From assembly GCA_018650745.1 (NCBI GenBank), contig JABIFK010000873.1, positions 1-6,162 on the forward strand: a stretch of 6,162 nt of DNA. Reading direction: 5' to 3'. Both the position numbers and the translations under genes were made by a program. Source of the stretch: Candidatus Latescibacterota bacterium (GTDB taxonomy: Bacteria; Latescibacterota; UBA2968). The notes beneath the pieces were generated by a model. That model saw nothing but the letters and a program-made list of their open reading frames with translations. It did not search any database and was not told the DNA's origin. Positions 5,296-6,162 of the stretch are shown piece after piece; the first letter of the stretch is position 1; the number at the start of each line of letters is the position of its first letter.

Positions 5296-6162
5296 AAATA
5301 AATAATTACAGATAAACATGATCTGCTTTCCGTCTAATTCATGAACATAATCATTCACAATATTACTATTTATTTTTTGATTTGTTGTTTTATAAAAATC
5401 ATGAAGCTTAAATAAATGAGGTTTTAATGAATAATTTATATCCTTCAATTCTAACTCTTTTTTTATGAAATGTTTTACATAACAATCATATAAATGATTC
5501 TTAATTAAATAATATTTTCTCTGATATTCTGTAAATTGATGACTATCCTCTGGAAAATAAACTAAATATTCCTTTAATAGATGTTTTTTTCGTAGTTCAC
5601 TATAATTCAAAAACTTATCATTATGATTCATTTTTAATGAAGTAACATACTTATAATTTGGATTAATCCATTTATATCTTACACCATCTTTGTAAAAAGT
5701 TAATCCTTTAATCCCATAATGTAAATTAATATTATAATCATTGTAATGCAATTTTGGTATTTTTTCAATATGATATAATTCATCTAAATCAACCCGTTCC
5801 ATTGTATCTAGATTATATTGTTGAACGAAAATTATCTTATTTTCCCAAAGAGGTGAAACAATACGATTCTTACTATGCTGTAATACAAATGAATAACAAC
5901 AATTCTTTTTAAGATCTTTATTATATTGAATATCATTTGAAACTTCATGAAACATATCCAAAAAAGATAACTTACCATCCCATGAATTCTTACATCCAAT
6001 ATTTGATCGACTTGATATATCCCATTTTTCATCATGATAAAACATATTAATCATTGTCCCATCAACCAACACATCATAAGTTCCCTCTTTATTAATATTA
6101 TTGATATCAATAATATCAGAAGATTTTGAAGGTGGAATACATAATAATTTGTCTGTTTTTAA
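5293..6162 (-). CDS. Giant-virus-like protein with RNA-ligase/nucleotidyltransferase-like motifs, 5' end outside window
   Basis: The frame is open from the right edge to TAA at 5293-5295, giving 289 visible residues and no start; a GTG at 6072 is only an internal valine. Residue numbers count from the edge. Blocks in order are IPPSKSSD (9-16), VDGTMINMFY (33-42), WDISSRSNIG (47-56), CYSFVLQHSKNRIVSP (89-104) and GLTFYKDGVRYKWINPNY (153-170). These align by eye with nucleotidyltransferase motif I (KxDG), motif IIIa and motifs IV/V of T4 Rnl1-type RNA ligases. The C-terminal 120 residues are helical and charged (YQRKYYLIKNHLYDCYVKHF and on). I recall this architecture from conserved uncharacterised proteins of nucleocytoplasmic large DNA viruses. 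The motif-I lysine is absent (Leu32 occupies it), so ligase activity is doubtful unless another lysine serves. Codons are extremely AT-rich and no Shine-Dalgarno site can be judged. A phage or protist origin is the main alternative. Confidence 0.7.
   Translation of the reverse strand, partial: LKTDKLLCIPPSKSSDIIDINNINKEGTYDVLVDGTMINMFYHDEKWDISSRSNIGCKNSWDGKLSFLDMFHEVSNDIQYNKDLKKNCCYSFVLQHSKNRIVSPLWENKIIFVQQYNLDTMERVDLDELYHIEKIPKLHYNDYNINLHYGIKGLTFYKDGVRYKWINPNYKYVTSLKMNHNDKFLNYSELRKKHLLKEYLVYFPEDSHQFTEYQRKYYLIKNHLYDCYVKHFIKKELELKDINYSLKPHLFKLHDFYKTTNQKINSNIVNDYVHELDGKQIMFICNYLF

Noticed and set aside
6070..6072. GTG as start of the AT-rich ORF
   Set aside because: The frame continues upstream to the window edge through conserved-looking residues (IPPSKS, GTYD), so the GTG is an internal valine codon.
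1..6162. tRNA, rRNA or insertion-sequence elements
   Set aside because: I saw no tRNA-like cloverleaf, rRNA stretch, transposase motif or terminal inverted repeat pair.

Overview
The window joins two unlike pieces of DNA. Positions 1 to about 5220 are dense, intergenic-poor bacterial sequence of middling GC (two 60-base lines I counted gave 29/60 and 38/60 G+C). Genes have clear Shine-Dalgarno sites, there is a near-consensus sigma-70 promoter, a rho-independent terminator, and an outer-membrane barrel protein with a signal peptide. This points to a Gram-negative (diderm) bacterium that degrades sulfated, uronate-containing glycans. Such gene sets are common in Planctomycetota, Poribacteria, Latescibacterota and Bacteroidota, but I cannot assign a phylum from sequence alone. 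From about 5258 to the end the DNA is very AT-rich (8/60, 10/60 and 19/60 G+C in three lines counted). It carries one open frame that looks like a protein of nucleocytoplasmic large DNA viruses (giant viruses).

Layout: (1) A minus-strand cluster of three genes, read from 2845 down to the left edge: an SGSH-like (heparan N-sulfatase-like) sulfatase without a signal peptide; a 57-residue ORF whose ATG overlaps the sulfatase stop in an ATGA; and, 14 bases further on, a beta-lactamase-fold serine hydrolase cut by the left window edge. All three are probably one operon. (2) A 123-base divergent intergenic region (2846-2968) with a TTGACA-17-TATCAT promoter facing right. (3) A plus-strand mannonate dehydratase (UxuA family). 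(4) A hairpin terminator with A and T tracts on both sides, serving two convergent genes. (5) A minus-strand gene for a secreted outer-membrane beta-barrel of unrecognised family. (6) A junction zone (about 5210-5295) with a TAGTGA hexamer repeat and a 12-T run. (7) The AT-rich minus-strand ORF, open at the right edge, with a degenerate RNA-ligase/nucleotidyltransferase-like motif series.

How the genes may work together: desulfation of a sulfated glycan fragment by the sulfatase and dehydration of D-mannonate to 2-keto-3-deoxygluconate by UxuA fit one catabolic theme (sulfated uronate-bearing polysaccharide use), driven from a shared divergent control region. The serine hydrolase may be an esterase or peptidase in the same unit, but its substrate is unknown. 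The AT-rich tail has no visible link to this. Either the contig is chimeric (in my view the likelier reading) or a foreign segment was acquired.
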